Positions 1 through 6,871 are shown, numbered from the stretch's first letter. The stretch: DNA of 9,208 nucleotides from Bifidobacterium breve (GCA_945889575.1 CAMDBY010000063.1:1-9208); one strand, 5' to 3'. A program made the numbers and translations. The notes: generated by a model from the sequence alone, not told the origin.

Positions 1-101
1 GCTGGCACCGTGATGCAAAGATTCACACCATCTTTGAGGGCACTTCAGAAATTCAGCAGCTAGTGATTGCTCGTGCAATCTCCGGCCTGCGCATCGAATA
101 A
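1..101 (+). CDS. Acyl-CoA dehydrogenase, C-terminal end (partial)
   Basis: The reading frame starting at base 3 is open from the window edge to TAA at 99-101 and encodes 32 residues beginning W-H-R-D-A-K and containing I-F-E-G-T-S-E-I-Q. The (Y/F)EGTxEIQ signature followed by a short helix ending near RxISG is the classic C-terminus of FAD-dependent acyl-CoA dehydrogenases, where it lies at the acyl-CoA/FAD binding site. The gene therefore probably dehydrogenates an acyl-CoA thioester, but its substrate cannot be judged from the tail. It converges on the MFS gene with a 10-bp gap. A perfect 10-bp palindrome (AATTCGAATT, 100-109) covers its stop; it is too short and AT-rich to call a terminator. 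Confidence 0.88.
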   Translation, partial: WHRDAKIHTIFEGTSEIQQLVIARAISGLRIE

Positions 102-111
102 TTCGAATTGC

Positions 112-1341
112 TCAACTGGCGTCATCTTGAGATGATGCATCAACACTGAGACGTCGAAGTGGGCCAGTGAAGCCCACCAGTAATGTGACGCCAATAAAGA
201 GAACGCCGATTACAAAGAGCAACGGCGAAATCGATACTGATTGAACAATAAGGCCGAGGGCCAATGTGCCTGCAGGTGTTGCGAGGTACATCAGTGAGAA
301 CTGTGTTCCGAAAACTGGCCCATGTAAATGTTGCGGCATTCGTTGCTGAACGAGGTAGTTACTCATTGGGCTCACGGGGCCAAATGCAAGTCCAAGTGCT
401 AGCCCGAGACCAATAAAGATGATGGCATTCGGCAAGAACGCCATGGCGCAAACAACAGCACCAATAAGTGTCATTGAGATGATCACCATGTTGCCAGGGG
501 AGAAGATTTTGACTGCGCGATGAAACTGAAGTGCTCCAATCACGACTCCCACTGACATCGCCGATAAGACGAACCCGAAAGTTTGTGGTTCATTGAGATC
601 TCGGAAGTAACGCGACAAGACAATTGATTCAACAGGCATATAAATAGCAGTGAGCAATGTGTATAGACCGACAAGTGACATCAATGGCTTGTCACGCCAC
701 AAGGCATTCATACCAATCCGAGTTTCCTTAACGACATTGCCAAACGAGAAGCTCTCATCTGACTTCGGGTAGGTCGTGACTACGGGGATAAAGAAGGCCA
801 AGCAAGAGACAAGTATGAAGACAATTGCAATCAAGTAAAAGGTTGTGTTGATGCCTACGATGCTGATTGCTAGCGCTGCACCGGTTGGTCCAAGAACTGT
901 TCCGATAGTGGCAGCAGCTTCGTAGGTGCCATTGAACTTGATTAATGAAAGGCCATCTCGCTCCGCTACTGCCTGTATTAATGACTTGCGAGCAGTAGCT
1001 CCCGCAGGGTCGAATATTGCCCCCACAATGGCGATGATAAGTAGTGATCCGAGGTTCAGCCCGAACAGTGATCCAACGATCGGGAACAGCACAACTGAGC
1101 CAGCTGAGATGATGTCAGCCCAGATAGAAACTGGGCGTGCTCCAAGAATTGCTATCAGCCCACCAATAAGCGGTGCTGAAAAGATGACTGAGAATCCACT
1201 GATTCCAAGAACTACTCCAGCATTTGCAGATGACCCTGTTATCTCAAGAACAAGCCACGGAATTGCAATGTGAACAGCAGAGTTCCCAGCTGATGCAAAC
1301 AATGCGGCTAGCGCCAAAAGGTGACTGTGTCGAATCCGCAT
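112..1341 (-). CDS. MFS transporter, 12 TM (EntS/MFS_3-like)
   Basis: This is a 409-residue membrane protein of usual MFS length with about twelve hydrophobic segments. The first is at residues 8-28 and the last near 371-392, with a central polar loop at about 188-218 splitting the two six-helix halves. The N-terminus (short basic start, then a P-W-L-V-L-E-I-T-G segment at 28-36) and the Q-Q-R-M-P...H-G-P-V-F-G segment near 332-345 resemble the MFS_3/MFS_1 group that includes the enterobactin exporter EntS. It probably exchanges a small organic molecule across the cytoplasmic membrane; whether it imports the pathway substrate or exports a toxic intermediate cannot be told. It is the last gene of the MarR-MBL-MFS operon, 27 bp after the hydrolase stop. 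A perfect inverted repeat fills most of that gap and leaves no clear Shine-Dalgarno. The start is chosen because the family N-terminus aligns at this ATG. Confidence 0.87.
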   Translation of the reverse strand: MRIRHSHLLALAALFASAGNSAVHIAIPWLVLEITGSSANAGVVLGISGFSVIFSAPLIGGLIAILGARPVSIWADIISAGSVVLFPIVGSLFGLNLGSLLIIAIVGAIFDPAGATARKSLIQAVAERDGLSLIKFNGTYEAAATIGTVLGPTGAALAISIVGINTTFYLIAIVFILVSCLAFFIPVVTTYPKSDESFSFGNVVKETRIGMNALWRDKPLMSLVGLYTLLTAIYMPVESIVLSRYFRDLNEPQTFGFVLSAMSVGVVIGALQFHRAVKIFSPGNMVIISMTLIGAVVCAMAFLPNAIIFIGLGLALGLAFGPVSPMSNYLVQQRMPQHLHGPVFGTQFSLMYLATPAGTLALGLIVQSVSISPLLFVIGVLFIGVTLLVGFTGPLRRLSVDASSQDDAS

Positions 1342-1343
1342 TC

Positions 1344-1369
1344 ATTCAAGAGTATGCGAACTCTTGAAT
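1344..1369. repeat. Perfect 10-bp inverted repeat before the MFS start
   Basis: ATTCAAGAGT (1344-1353) and ACTCTTGAAT (1360-1369) are exact inverse complements separated by six bases. The repeat fills most of the 27-bp gap between the hydrolase stop and the MFS start codon, ending two bases from that ATG. On the minus strand no T-run follows, so it is not a standard intrinsic terminator. It could be an RNA hairpin modulating MFS translation or mRNA stability, or a protein operator. A TANNNT match (TACTCT, 1354-1349) lies inside it seven bases before the ATG, so an internal leaderless promoter is possible but has no good -35. Confidence 0.6.
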
Positions 1370-2232
1370 CAGAACGTGACCGACATCAGGTCGCGGCCGA
1401 CCAAGCAAAGACCTGTGTAGCCGCCTGTCTTAATGTCGTCTGAAAATGCTTGTTCGTCAGCTTCATTATTTGGTGGTGGTCCAAGGTGGGTGAGTAGCAA
1501 GGTCTGTACCTGCGCGCGTTGTGCCAGGCCACCCAGCAAAATTGAGTCGGAGTGGTAATCAAGAATTGAATTGATGCGCGGAAAACTCTCCATGAAGGGT
1601 TCCAGCGGGGCGCGGCGAAATGCTTCGTGAACAAGAACATTTGCATTGCGACTGAAATCTTCTACTTCTTGACACACTCGGGTGTCGCCAGAGATAACTA
1701 CAAAACCATCGGGTGTAGTGACCCTGTATGCAACTGCATCTGGCACTGGTTCATGGTGCACAGCGACAGTCTCCACAATAACTGCGCGGTCTTCAGACGC
1801 CCAGATTTCTGCAATGGTGAATGAGGCGGGAAACTCATGCGCATCGAGAATAACTTCGCGCGAACCAGTGTGCTCTCGACGAATGTGGGTGTCTTCTTCG
1901 TACGGCTCAAGCATTCGTTTCACGAAACGTGCGGCACCACCAGACGGGCTAAAAATAGGCAGCGGGGTAGCTACTGCGTCGAATTGAGTTTCAATCCATC
2001 GTGATAAAACAAGTTCAGCTAATCCGAAAACATGATCGCTATGAATGTGGGTTATGAATACTGCGTCAAGATCTGCAAGTTTTAGGCCAGCTTCAATCAA
2101 TCGGTTACACGTGGCGCGGCCAGCATCGAATTGCAGAACAATGTCATTGTATTTAACGAATACGCCGGCTCCGGCGCGACCCGGTGCAATGTTCGGAATA
2201 CCTGTGCCGGTGAGAGTAACTGTTGTTGTCAT
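1369..2232 (-). CDS. MBL-fold metal-dependent hydrolase (RNase Z/arylsulfatase-like)
   Basis: This 287-residue metallo-beta-lactamase-fold protein has a complete dinuclear metal site: H-I-H-S-D-H at 62-67, H159/H160, the bridging Asp of S-G-D-T at 181-184, V-L-V-H-E-A with H202, and H249 in L-T-H-L-G-P-P. The order of motifs, with V-L-V-H-E-A followed by a Y-H-S-D segment and L-T-H, is that of the RNase Z/arylsulfatase-like branch rather than beta-lactamases. No signal peptide is visible, so it is probably cytoplasmic. A tRNase role is unlikely from context, because it lies between a MarR regulator and a transporter. Hydrolysis of an ester, lactone or ring-cleavage product in the divergent aromatic pathway is more plausible, but this is inference. 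Its ATG overlaps the MarR stop (ATGA, 2229-2232), indicating translational coupling. Confidence 0.88.
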   Translation of the reverse strand: MTTTVTLTGTGIPNIAPGRAGAGVFVKYNDIVLQFDAGRATCNRLIEAGLKLADLDAVFITHIHSDHVFGLAELVLSRWIETQFDAVATPLPIFSPSGGAARFVKRMLEPYEEDTHIRREHTGSREVILDAHEFPASFTIAEIWASEDRAVIVETVAVHHEPVPDAVAYRVTTPDGFVVISGDTRVCQEVEDFSRNANVLVHEAFRRAPLEPFMESFPRINSILDYHSDSILLGGLAQRAQVQTLLLTHLGPPPNNEADEQAFSDDIKTGGYTGLCLVGRDLMSVTF

Positions 2233-2738
2233 GATGTGACCATTTCTGATTCCAATTGTGTTGAGACGAGAGAGACAACTTTGCTGAACTGTTCAAGATC
2301 TTCGGCGGGAATCGCGGCATACATTCGCGCACTGTGTTCGACTATCTCCGCGATTATTTGGTCAGCAACTGCAGCCCCGCTCTTGGTAATTGAAACAAGT
2401 GAACTGCGACGATCTGAATTGTCTGCACTCCGGGTGATGTGACCAGACTTTTCGAGTTTCGTGAGTCGATGTGTCAGACCAGAGGGGGACACCATCGCAA
2501 CTTCAGCAATGAATGACGGAGTCAATGTGCTGGTTGCTCCGTGACGACGAAGAGTAGCCAGAACGTCAAACTCGCCAACCGTCAGTCCGTGCGACTTCGT
2601 GATGATCTCAATCTTGGATATCGCTGCTTCAGCCATGGCGTGAAAGCGCAACATGCAGCCCATGGGCTCAAAATCAAGGTCTGGCCTTTGCTCTTGCCAG
2701 GTCGTCACGGTCTCATTTATGTATTTTCCGATTTCCAT
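2229..2738 (-). CDS. MarR-family transcriptional regulator
   Basis: This 169-residue protein has the MarR layout. N-terminal dimerisation helices are followed by a winged helix-turn-helix at about residues 52-122: G-L-T-V-G-E-F-D-V-L-A-T-L-R-R, the recognition helix S-P-S-G-L-T-H-R-L-T-K-L-E (84-96), and the wing D-N-S-D-R-R-S-S-L-V (106-115). A C-terminal helix completes the dimer interface. MarR proteins usually repress a divergent operon and themselves and are released by a small phenolic or aromatic ligand. That suits this gene, which is transcribed away from an aromatic ring-cleavage operon across 58 bp. It heads its own operon with the MBL hydrolase and MFS transporter. The start at 2738 lies six bases after a perfect TATAAT, which predicts a leaderless mRNA; this supports the start, as there is no upstream leader to carry a ribosome site. 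Confidence 0.92.
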   Translation of the reverse strand: MEIGKYINETVTTWQEQRPDLDFEPMGCMLRFHAMAEAAISKIEIITKSHGLTVGEFDVLATLRRHGATSTLTPSFIAEVAMVSPSGLTHRLTKLEKSGHITRSADNSDRRSSLVSITKSGAAVADQIIAEIVEHSARMYAAIPAEDLEQFSKVVSLVSTQLESEMVTS

Positions 2739-2750
2739 GGTCCCATTATA
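2739..2750 (-). promoter_or_regulatory. Leaderless promoter of the MarR operon (-10 TATAAT)
   Basis: On the minus strand TATAAT (2750-2745) matches the -10 consensus exactly. It is followed by six bases and then the ATG of the MarR gene at 2738, so transcription should start at or next to the A of the start codon. The -35 region is weak (TATTCG at 2773-2768 with a 17-bp spacer). No Shine-Dalgarno precedes the ATG. Leaderless mRNAs of this geometry are common in Actinomycetota. Confidence 0.65.
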
Positions 2751-2755
2751 GGCAT

Positions 2756-2779
2756 ATAGTTTGACATCGAATAGTTTGA
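2756..2779 (+). repeat. Direct repeat ATAGTTTGA x2 in the divergent promoter
   Basis: ATAGTTTGA occurs at 2756-2764 and again at 2771-2779, with a 15-bp period and six bases between copies. The second copy makes up the right part of the 17-bp quasi-palindrome; the first overlaps the -35 hexamer of the catabolic promoter. Direct copies could give two binding modes for the MarR protein or a site for a second regulator. Confidence 0.6.
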
Positions 2780-2790
2780 TGCCGTACTAT
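2761..2790 (+). promoter_or_regulatory. Leaderless promoter of the catabolic operon
   Basis: TTGACA (2761-2766) matches the -35 consensus exactly. An 18-bp spacer leads to TACTAT (2785-2790), a TANNNT -10 box, then six bases, then ATG at 2797. Transcription is predicted at the A of that ATG. This explains why the open frame upstream of 2797, which could start at the TTG of the -35 box or at ATG 2779, should not be counted as coding. The MarR operator candidate lies within the spacer. Confidence 0.72.
2765..2781. promoter_or_regulatory. Candidate MarR operator (17-bp quasi-palindrome)
   Basis: CATCGAATAGTTTGATG has arms CATCGAA and TTTGATG, which match as inverted repeats at six of seven positions (one mismatch), around a TAG centre. 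Its length and imperfect dyad are typical of MarR sites. It begins inside the -35 hexamer and ends three bases before the -10 box of the catabolic promoter, so an occupied site would block RNA polymerase. It also lies in the -35/upstream region of the divergent MarR promoter, consistent with autoregulation. Confidence 0.55.
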
Positions 2791-2796
2791 TTCCCT

Positions 2797-3753
2797 ATGG
2801 CACTGAACGGACTATTAGATATTCAACTTGCGGTCACAAATCCGCAGGAGCTCTTCGACTTCTGGTTGGAGCACGGAATGAGCGCGACATCAGATGGCGT
2901 GCTTGGCACCCCTGATCGTCCGGTGCAGATGCAAGTAAAGGAAGGCACACATCGCCACTTGTCTTCCATGCATCTCAGCTGCGACACAGAAGCTGATATC
3001 GCTGCGATCACAAAGCGGTTAGCCGAAGCCGGACTTGCATCTACGGGTGACAGCACCACAGTGCGCTGCACTGATCCAATCTTTGGTCACTCAATTGTTA
3101 TTGATGTTGGTTCTCCACATTCTTTGACGCCAACTCAGACCCGCGCATTCAACGGCCCTGGTGAACGTACTCGCGTGAATACCCGCGCTGATGCGGTGTT
3201 GCACACAGAAATGCCCGTTATTCGTCGTGTTGGTCACGTCGTTCTCGGAACGCCGTTTCTTGCTGAAGCAGTTGATTTCTATGCCAATGTTTTGGGCTAT
3301 CGCATCTCAGACCAAATCATGAAGGGTTTCGCAACGTTCATGCGTGTTGAGTCTGACCATCACAACTTGATGATTCAGCCTGGTCCTACCTCATATCTCA
3401 ACCACTACGCAGTAGAAGTAGACGACATTGATGCAGTGGGTCTCGCTGGTTCAAATGTGCTGAAAGACGAACGCGTCTCCAGCATCATCGGTGTTGGCCG
3501 ACACAATCTCGGAGCCAATGTGTTCTGGTATTTGCGTGACCCATCAGCAAACATGTTTGAGTTCTTCTCTGACATGGACCAAATAGTTGATGAAGAACTG
3601 TGGGATCAGGTACATCGTCGTCTCGACTGGGAAGGCGAAGATGGTCCGTCTGGCTTCTCAGTGTGGGGACCAACAGATCCACCTGAAGAATTCTTCAATC
3701 CGTCTGACCTTCCATCTATTGCAGCTGCTCGCGAAGCAAGTGGATTGATGTAA
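2797..3753 (+). CDS. Type I extradiol ring-cleavage dioxygenase (VOC, BphC/HsaC-like)
   Basis: The product is a 318-residue, two-domain vicinal-oxygen-chelate protein of about the length of BphC and HsaC. The C-terminal domain (about 143-262) carries the iron ligands H147 (in R-V-G-H-V-V-L), H203 (in L-N-H-Y-A-V-E-V) and E255 (in N-M-F-E-F-F). Residues equivalent to the second-shell catalytic H195, H241 and Y250 of BphC appear as H188, H236 and Y245; H188 and Y245 have the same spacing to the ligands as in BphC. It should be an active Fe(II) enzyme that opens a catechol next to the hydroxyls; the substrate is not determinable. The N-terminal domain (about 5-115) lacks the ligands, as usual. 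ATG 2797 is chosen because it fits a leaderless promoter and the family N-terminus. It is first of four tightly packed genes, three bases before the SDR. Confidence 0.9.
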   Translation: MALNGLLDIQLAVTNPQELFDFWLEHGMSATSDGVLGTPDRPVQMQVKEGTHRHLSSMHLSCDTEADIAAITKRLAEAGLASTGDSTTVRCTDPIFGHSIVIDVGSPHSLTPTQTRAFNGPGERTRVNTRADAVLHTEMPVIRRVGHVVLGTPFLAEAVDFYANVLGYRISDQIMKGFATFMRVESDHHNLMIQPGPTSYLNHYAVEVDDIDAVGLAGSNVLKDERVSSIIGVGRHNLGANVFWYLRDPSANMFEFFSDMDQIVDEELWDQVHRRLDWEGEDGPSGFSVWGPTDPPEEFFNPSDLPSIAAAREASGLM

Positions 3754-3756
3754 CCA

Positions 3757-4536
3757 ATGGACCTTGGAATAAAAGGGAAATGGGCCATCCTTGCCGGCTC
3801 AAGTAGAGGACTCGGACGTGCATGTGCAGAAAGCATTGCGCGCGAAGGAGTCAACGTTGTTATCAATGGCCGTTTGCAAGCAGATGTCGATGTTGCAGTC
3901 GCAGAACTGATATCGCGTTACGGCGTTTCGGCAGTTGGAGTTGTGGGTGATTCTGCAACTTCGGGTGTGCAAGATGAACTGATGGCCGCGTGCCCGACGC
4001 CAGACATTCTTTTGCTCAACGGTCAAGGGCCGTCACCCAAAAGCTTTCTCGATATTGAAATTGAAGATTGGAATGCTGCCGTGCTGCAAGCCCTGACTGG
4101 GCCGTTGGGTCTTGTGCAACATGTTGTGCCTGGCATGAGAGAGCGTGGATTTGGCCGCATCGTTGCAGTTAGTTCGGCAATGGTGAAGTCGCCTAATTCA
4201 TTCATGAGTTTGTCGCACGGAACTCGTTTGGGTCTTACAGGAGTCTTGAAAGGCTTGTCGAAAGATCTCGCACAGTTCAACATCACCGTGAACCAGTTGT
4301 TGCCAGAACGATTTGATACTGCACGCCAAGAACAAATGGCTCACGTTGCAATGAAGATGCTTGGCATCACGTATGAAGAAGCGCGAGCGCAACAGATTGC
4401 ATCAATCAAGGCAGGCCGGCTTGGTCGTCCCGATGAATTTGGTGATGCGTTTGCATTTCTCTGTGCGGCACAAGCCGGATATATCAGTGGTCAAAACCTG
4501 CAACTTGACGGTGGCAGTTACGAAGGAGTTTTCTAA
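3757..4536 (+). CDS. Atypical short-chain dehydrogenase/reductase, catalytic Tyr and Lys replaced
   Basis: This 259-residue Rossmann protein of normal SDR length has the nucleotide-binding glycines of A-G-S-S-R-G-L-G (G14, G18, G20), R39 after the second strand (NADPH preference likely), L-N-G-Q-G at 87-91 replacing the usual NNAG, S139/S140 in I-V-A-V-S-S, and a normal C-terminal G-Q-N-L-Q-L-D-G-G. At the positions of the YxxxK motif the sequence reads S153-H-G-T-R157, so the catalytic Tyr and Lys are Ser and Arg. The structural Asn is also absent (L-Q-A-L near 110-113). Similar Tyr-less SDRs occur in FabG-like subfamilies, so this is probably a divergent functional enzyme and not decay. In the operon it may act on a hydroxylated or dihydrodiol-type intermediate (inference). 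It starts 3 bp after the dioxygenase stop and shares one base with the next gene. Confidence 0.86.
   Translation: MDLGIKGKWAILAGSSRGLGRACAESIAREGVNVVINGRLQADVDVAVAELISRYGVSAVGVVGDSATSGVQDELMAACPTPDILLLNGQGPSPKSFLDIEIEDWNAAVLQALTGPLGLVQHVVPGMRERGFGRIVAVSSAMVKSPNSFMSLSHGTRLGLTGVLKGLSKDLAQFNITVNQLLPERFDTARQEQMAHVAMKMLGITYEEARAQQIASIKAGRLGRPDEFGDAFAFLCAAQAGYISGQNLQLDGGSYEGVF
4522..4528 (+). promoter_or_regulatory. Strong Shine-Dalgarno GAAGGAG for the flavin monooxygenase
   Basis: GAAGGAG lies seven bases before ATG 4536, inside the end of the SDR gene. It fixes the monooxygenase start at the ATG that overlaps the SDR stop (TAATG). The other junctions of the operon lack so strong a site. Confidence 0.8.
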
Positions 4537-5687
4537 TGACAATGACAACATCACGCATGGGCAGTCACGTTGCCCGTCCTATCGAACAATTAGTCAGTGA
4601 GATCTCTGCGTTGCATTCGCAATTTGATGCAACCGCAGCAGAGTCTGAAGAACTGGGCGATGCCCCACCAGCATTGGTGGATCTCATGCGCCAGATTCGC
4701 GTGCCCATGATTAAGGCACCTCTTGAAGCCGGTGGAGATCGGCTGTTGTTAGCTGATCAGTGCCGCTATTTCACAGCATTGAGTTATTCAAACGCAACAG
4801 CAGCATGGACTGGTTTCAACCACGCAGGTGCTGCAGCAGCTGCAGGGTCACGCCTCAGTGATGAGGGTGTTGAATTGTTGTTTGGCTCAGATCCATCGCC
4901 GTTTCTTGCAGCAGTGGCATTGCCAACAGGAATGTTTACCCGCGTTGATGGCGGTGTATTGATGAACGGCACGTGGAACTATGCAAGTGGAGTTCGCCAC
5001 GCCGATTGGGCAATGTTGACTGCAATCGAAGCATCAGAGACGCCGTCGGTCACACTTGCAGTTATTCGTACAGCGGATGCCACAGTGCACGGTGATTGGA
5101 ATGTCATGGCACTGAAGGGAACTGGCAGTGTCTCAATCACAGCGAAAGATGTGTTTGTTCCAACAGCGTTAACTGTTGACCCGATGGAGCCACCGAAGCG
5201 TGGCGGTGCAATCTACGGATTGAACTACACGGTCTTTGTAGCCGGTGAGAACCTTGGTTTCACCTTTGGTGCATGCACACGATTCATTGATGAACTTGTT
5301 GTGTACGCACGCGGTAAATCACGTGGTTTTGATGGTCGACTTGCAGATCGCGGTGCGTTTCAATACGAACTCGGTCGCAGTTCGCAACAACTAAAGGCTG
5401 TGCAAGCCCATGCGCTTGCCACGCTGGCAGAAGTTGATGATGCAATGGAAAATGGTGGAGAGTTCAATGCACGACATGAAGCTGCTGTCACCGCCATGAC
5501 CGCGTATTGCACCGAGACTGCAGTATCTGCCATCTCGCGTCTCATGAGTTTTGCTGGTGCTGGTGCCTTGTTTAATACAAGCCCATTACAACGGTGCTTT
5601 AGAGATGCACAAGGTTCAGCACAGCACCTCGTGGCTTCGAATCAGTCACTTGATAAATATGGTGCCGTATTGCTCGCTGATTCATAG
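4536..5687 (+). CDS. Acyl-CoA dehydrogenase-fold flavin monooxygenase (HsaA/IacA-like)
   Basis: The 383-residue protein has the acyl-CoA dehydrogenase fold but monooxygenase features. It has A-P-L-E-A-G-G-D near 61-68, A-W-T-G-F-N-H-A at 90-97, and a G-T-W-N-Y-A-S-G-V-R-H-A-D-W-A segment at 145-159, which parallels the SG(x)W-SG-DHCDW region of HsaA. The C-terminus, with R-C-F-R-D-A-Q-G-S-A-Q-H near 353-364, fits the IacA/HsaA type and lacks the EGT signature of true dehydrogenases. Such group D flavoproteins use reduced FMN or FAD from a partner reductase to hydroxylate phenols or indoles; no reductase is seen here. Pairing with an SDR resembles the indole and indole-acetate clusters (iif, iac); pairing with an extradiol dioxygenase resembles hsa. 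Assignment to either is uncertain. The start is set by a strong Shine-Dalgarno. It ends two bases before the FAD hydroxylase. Confidence 0.85.
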   Translation: MTMTTSRMGSHVARPIEQLVSEISALHSQFDATAAESEELGDAPPALVDLMRQIRVPMIKAPLEAGGDRLLLADQCRYFTALSYSNATAAWTGFNHAGAAAAAGSRLSDEGVELLFGSDPSPFLAAVALPTGMFTRVDGGVLMNGTWNYASGVRHADWAMLTAIEASETPSVTLAVIRTADATVHGDWNVMALKGTGSVSITAKDVFVPTALTVDPMEPPKRGGAIYGLNYTVFVAGENLGFTFGACTRFIDELVVYARGKSRGFDGRLADRGAFQYELGRSSQQLKAVQAHALATLAEVDDAMENGGEFNARHEAAVTAMTAYCTETAVSAISRLMSFAGAGALFNTSPLQRCFRDAQGSAQHLVASNQSLDKYGAVLLADS

Positions 5688-5689
5688 TC

Positions 5690-6871
5690 ATGAAAATTGC
5701 AATTATCGGCGGAGGAATAGGCGGACTCACCGCAGCTCTTGCACTGTCACAGAACTCACATGACATCACGGTCTTTGAACGCTCTGCGGGCATTAGAGAA
5801 ATTGGCGCTGGTGTACAGATCAGTCCTAATGCCGGGCGCCTTCTGCATTCACTAGGACTCGGTGCTGCGTATTTGGAAATCTCAGTAAATCCACACCGAG
5901 TGGTCCTTCGTCGCTGGGAAGATGACTCCATTATTCGAGCTACCGATCTTGATGAAAGCTTCTTGTCTCAACATCAAGTGCCACTCGCGAACGTAGCGCG
6001 TAACGAATTAGTGGAAATCATCGGAGATGCAGTTGCTGCTCGCACAAATGTGACAATGAAATTCTCCACTCATGTTGTCGCGGTAGAACCAGGCGATTCA
6101 TCATCGGTTGTTCTCTTCTCAGATGGCTCATCACAATCTTTCGACGTCGTTATTGGCGCTGATGGCATTCACTCAGTTGTTCGTCCGTGCGTTGGTGGCA
6201 TTGATAAGCCTCGTTTTAGTGGCTCAGCTGCGTATCGCGCCTTAGTGCCACGCGGTGCTGTGGAAGATTTACCAATTGATGTAACGAACCGCATGGGGCC
6301 CGACCGGCATGTTGTGAGCTACTTCATTGGTCGAAATCGCAGTCATCTCAACCTCGTGTGTATTTCACCAGAAGATTCGTGGGAATCCGAATCATGGACT
6401 GAACAAGGAACCATGGAAGATCTATATTCACGCTTCGAAGGTTGGTCTCCTGATTTCCTCTCGCTGCTTGGTCGAGTTGAAGAACCAGTCTTTCGGTGGG
6501 CGTTGTATGACCGTGAACCGTTGGAACAGTGGGGACTAGGCACAACCACTTTGCTTGGCGATGCATGTCATCCGATGCTTCCATTTATGGCACAAGGTTC
6601 CTGTCAGGCAATTGAAGATGCAGTAGTTCTTGCACGCTGTTTGTCAGATGTAAGCACGAGTGATGCAGTTAGTGCACTACGTAGATATGAAGATGTTCGT
6701 CAGGGCCGCACAGCACAGGTGCAAACGTCATCGTTGATGAATAGAGATCTGTTCCATATGGTTGATGGCCAAGAACAAAAAGACCGAGACTTGATTTTCT
6801 CGATCAGCCCACCGGGGATGTCGATTCTTGACTGGGTGTATGAGTACGACGCACTCACGGTCACTGTCTAG
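5690..6871 (+). CDS. FAD-dependent aromatic hydroxylase (salicylate hydroxylase type)
   Basis: This 393-residue class A flavoprotein monooxygenase of usual length has the three family motifs: the Rossmann G-G-G-I-G-G at 7-12 followed by an acidic strand end (V-F-E-R, 28-31); the G-A-D-G-I-H-S-V-V-R motif at 156-165, which binds FAD and NAD(P)H; and the G-D-A-C-H-P-M-L-P-F-M-A-Q-G motif at 290-303, which binds the FAD ribityl and phosphate. The closest recognisable relatives are salicylate 1-hydroxylase and 3-hydroxybenzoate 6-hydroxylase. It would use NAD(P)H and O2 to hydroxylate an aromatic acid and could supply the catechol used by the dioxygenase; the substrate itself is not readable. It is the last gene of the operon, two bases after the preceding stop with no clear Shine-Dalgarno, so coupling is likely. 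Its TAG overlaps the convergent gene's TAG in a shared CTAG. Confidence 0.9.
   Translation: MKIAIIGGGIGGLTAALALSQNSHDITVFERSAGIREIGAGVQISPNAGRLLHSLGLGAAYLEISVNPHRVVLRRWEDDSIIRATDLDESFLSQHQVPLANVARNELVEIIGDAVAARTNVTMKFSTHVVAVEPGDSSSVVLFSDGSSQSFDVVIGADGIHSVVRPCVGGIDKPRFSGSAAYRALVPRGAVEDLPIDVTNRMGPDRHVVSYFIGRNRSHLNLVCISPEDSWESESWTEQGTMEDLYSRFEGWSPDFLSLLGRVEEPVFRWALYDREPLEQWGLGTTTLLGDACHPMLPFMAQGSCQAIEDAVVLARCLSDVSTSDAVSALRRYEDVRQGRTAQVQTSSLMNRDLFHMVDGQEQKDRDLIFSISPPGMSILDWVYEYDALTVTV

Noticed and set aside
100..109. Palindrome AATTCGAATT between convergent genes as terminator
   Set aside because: Ten AT-rich bases without loop or T-run; likely chance.
2751..2783. Outer arms GGCAT/ATGCC around the divergent promoter as a second operator
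   Set aside because: Only five-base arms 23 bases apart with no further symmetry.
2761..2796. Extra N-terminal codons of the dioxygenase (TTG 2761 or ATG 2779 start)
   Set aside because: These bases form the -35 box, operator and -10 box, and the VOC fold begins just after ATG 2797.
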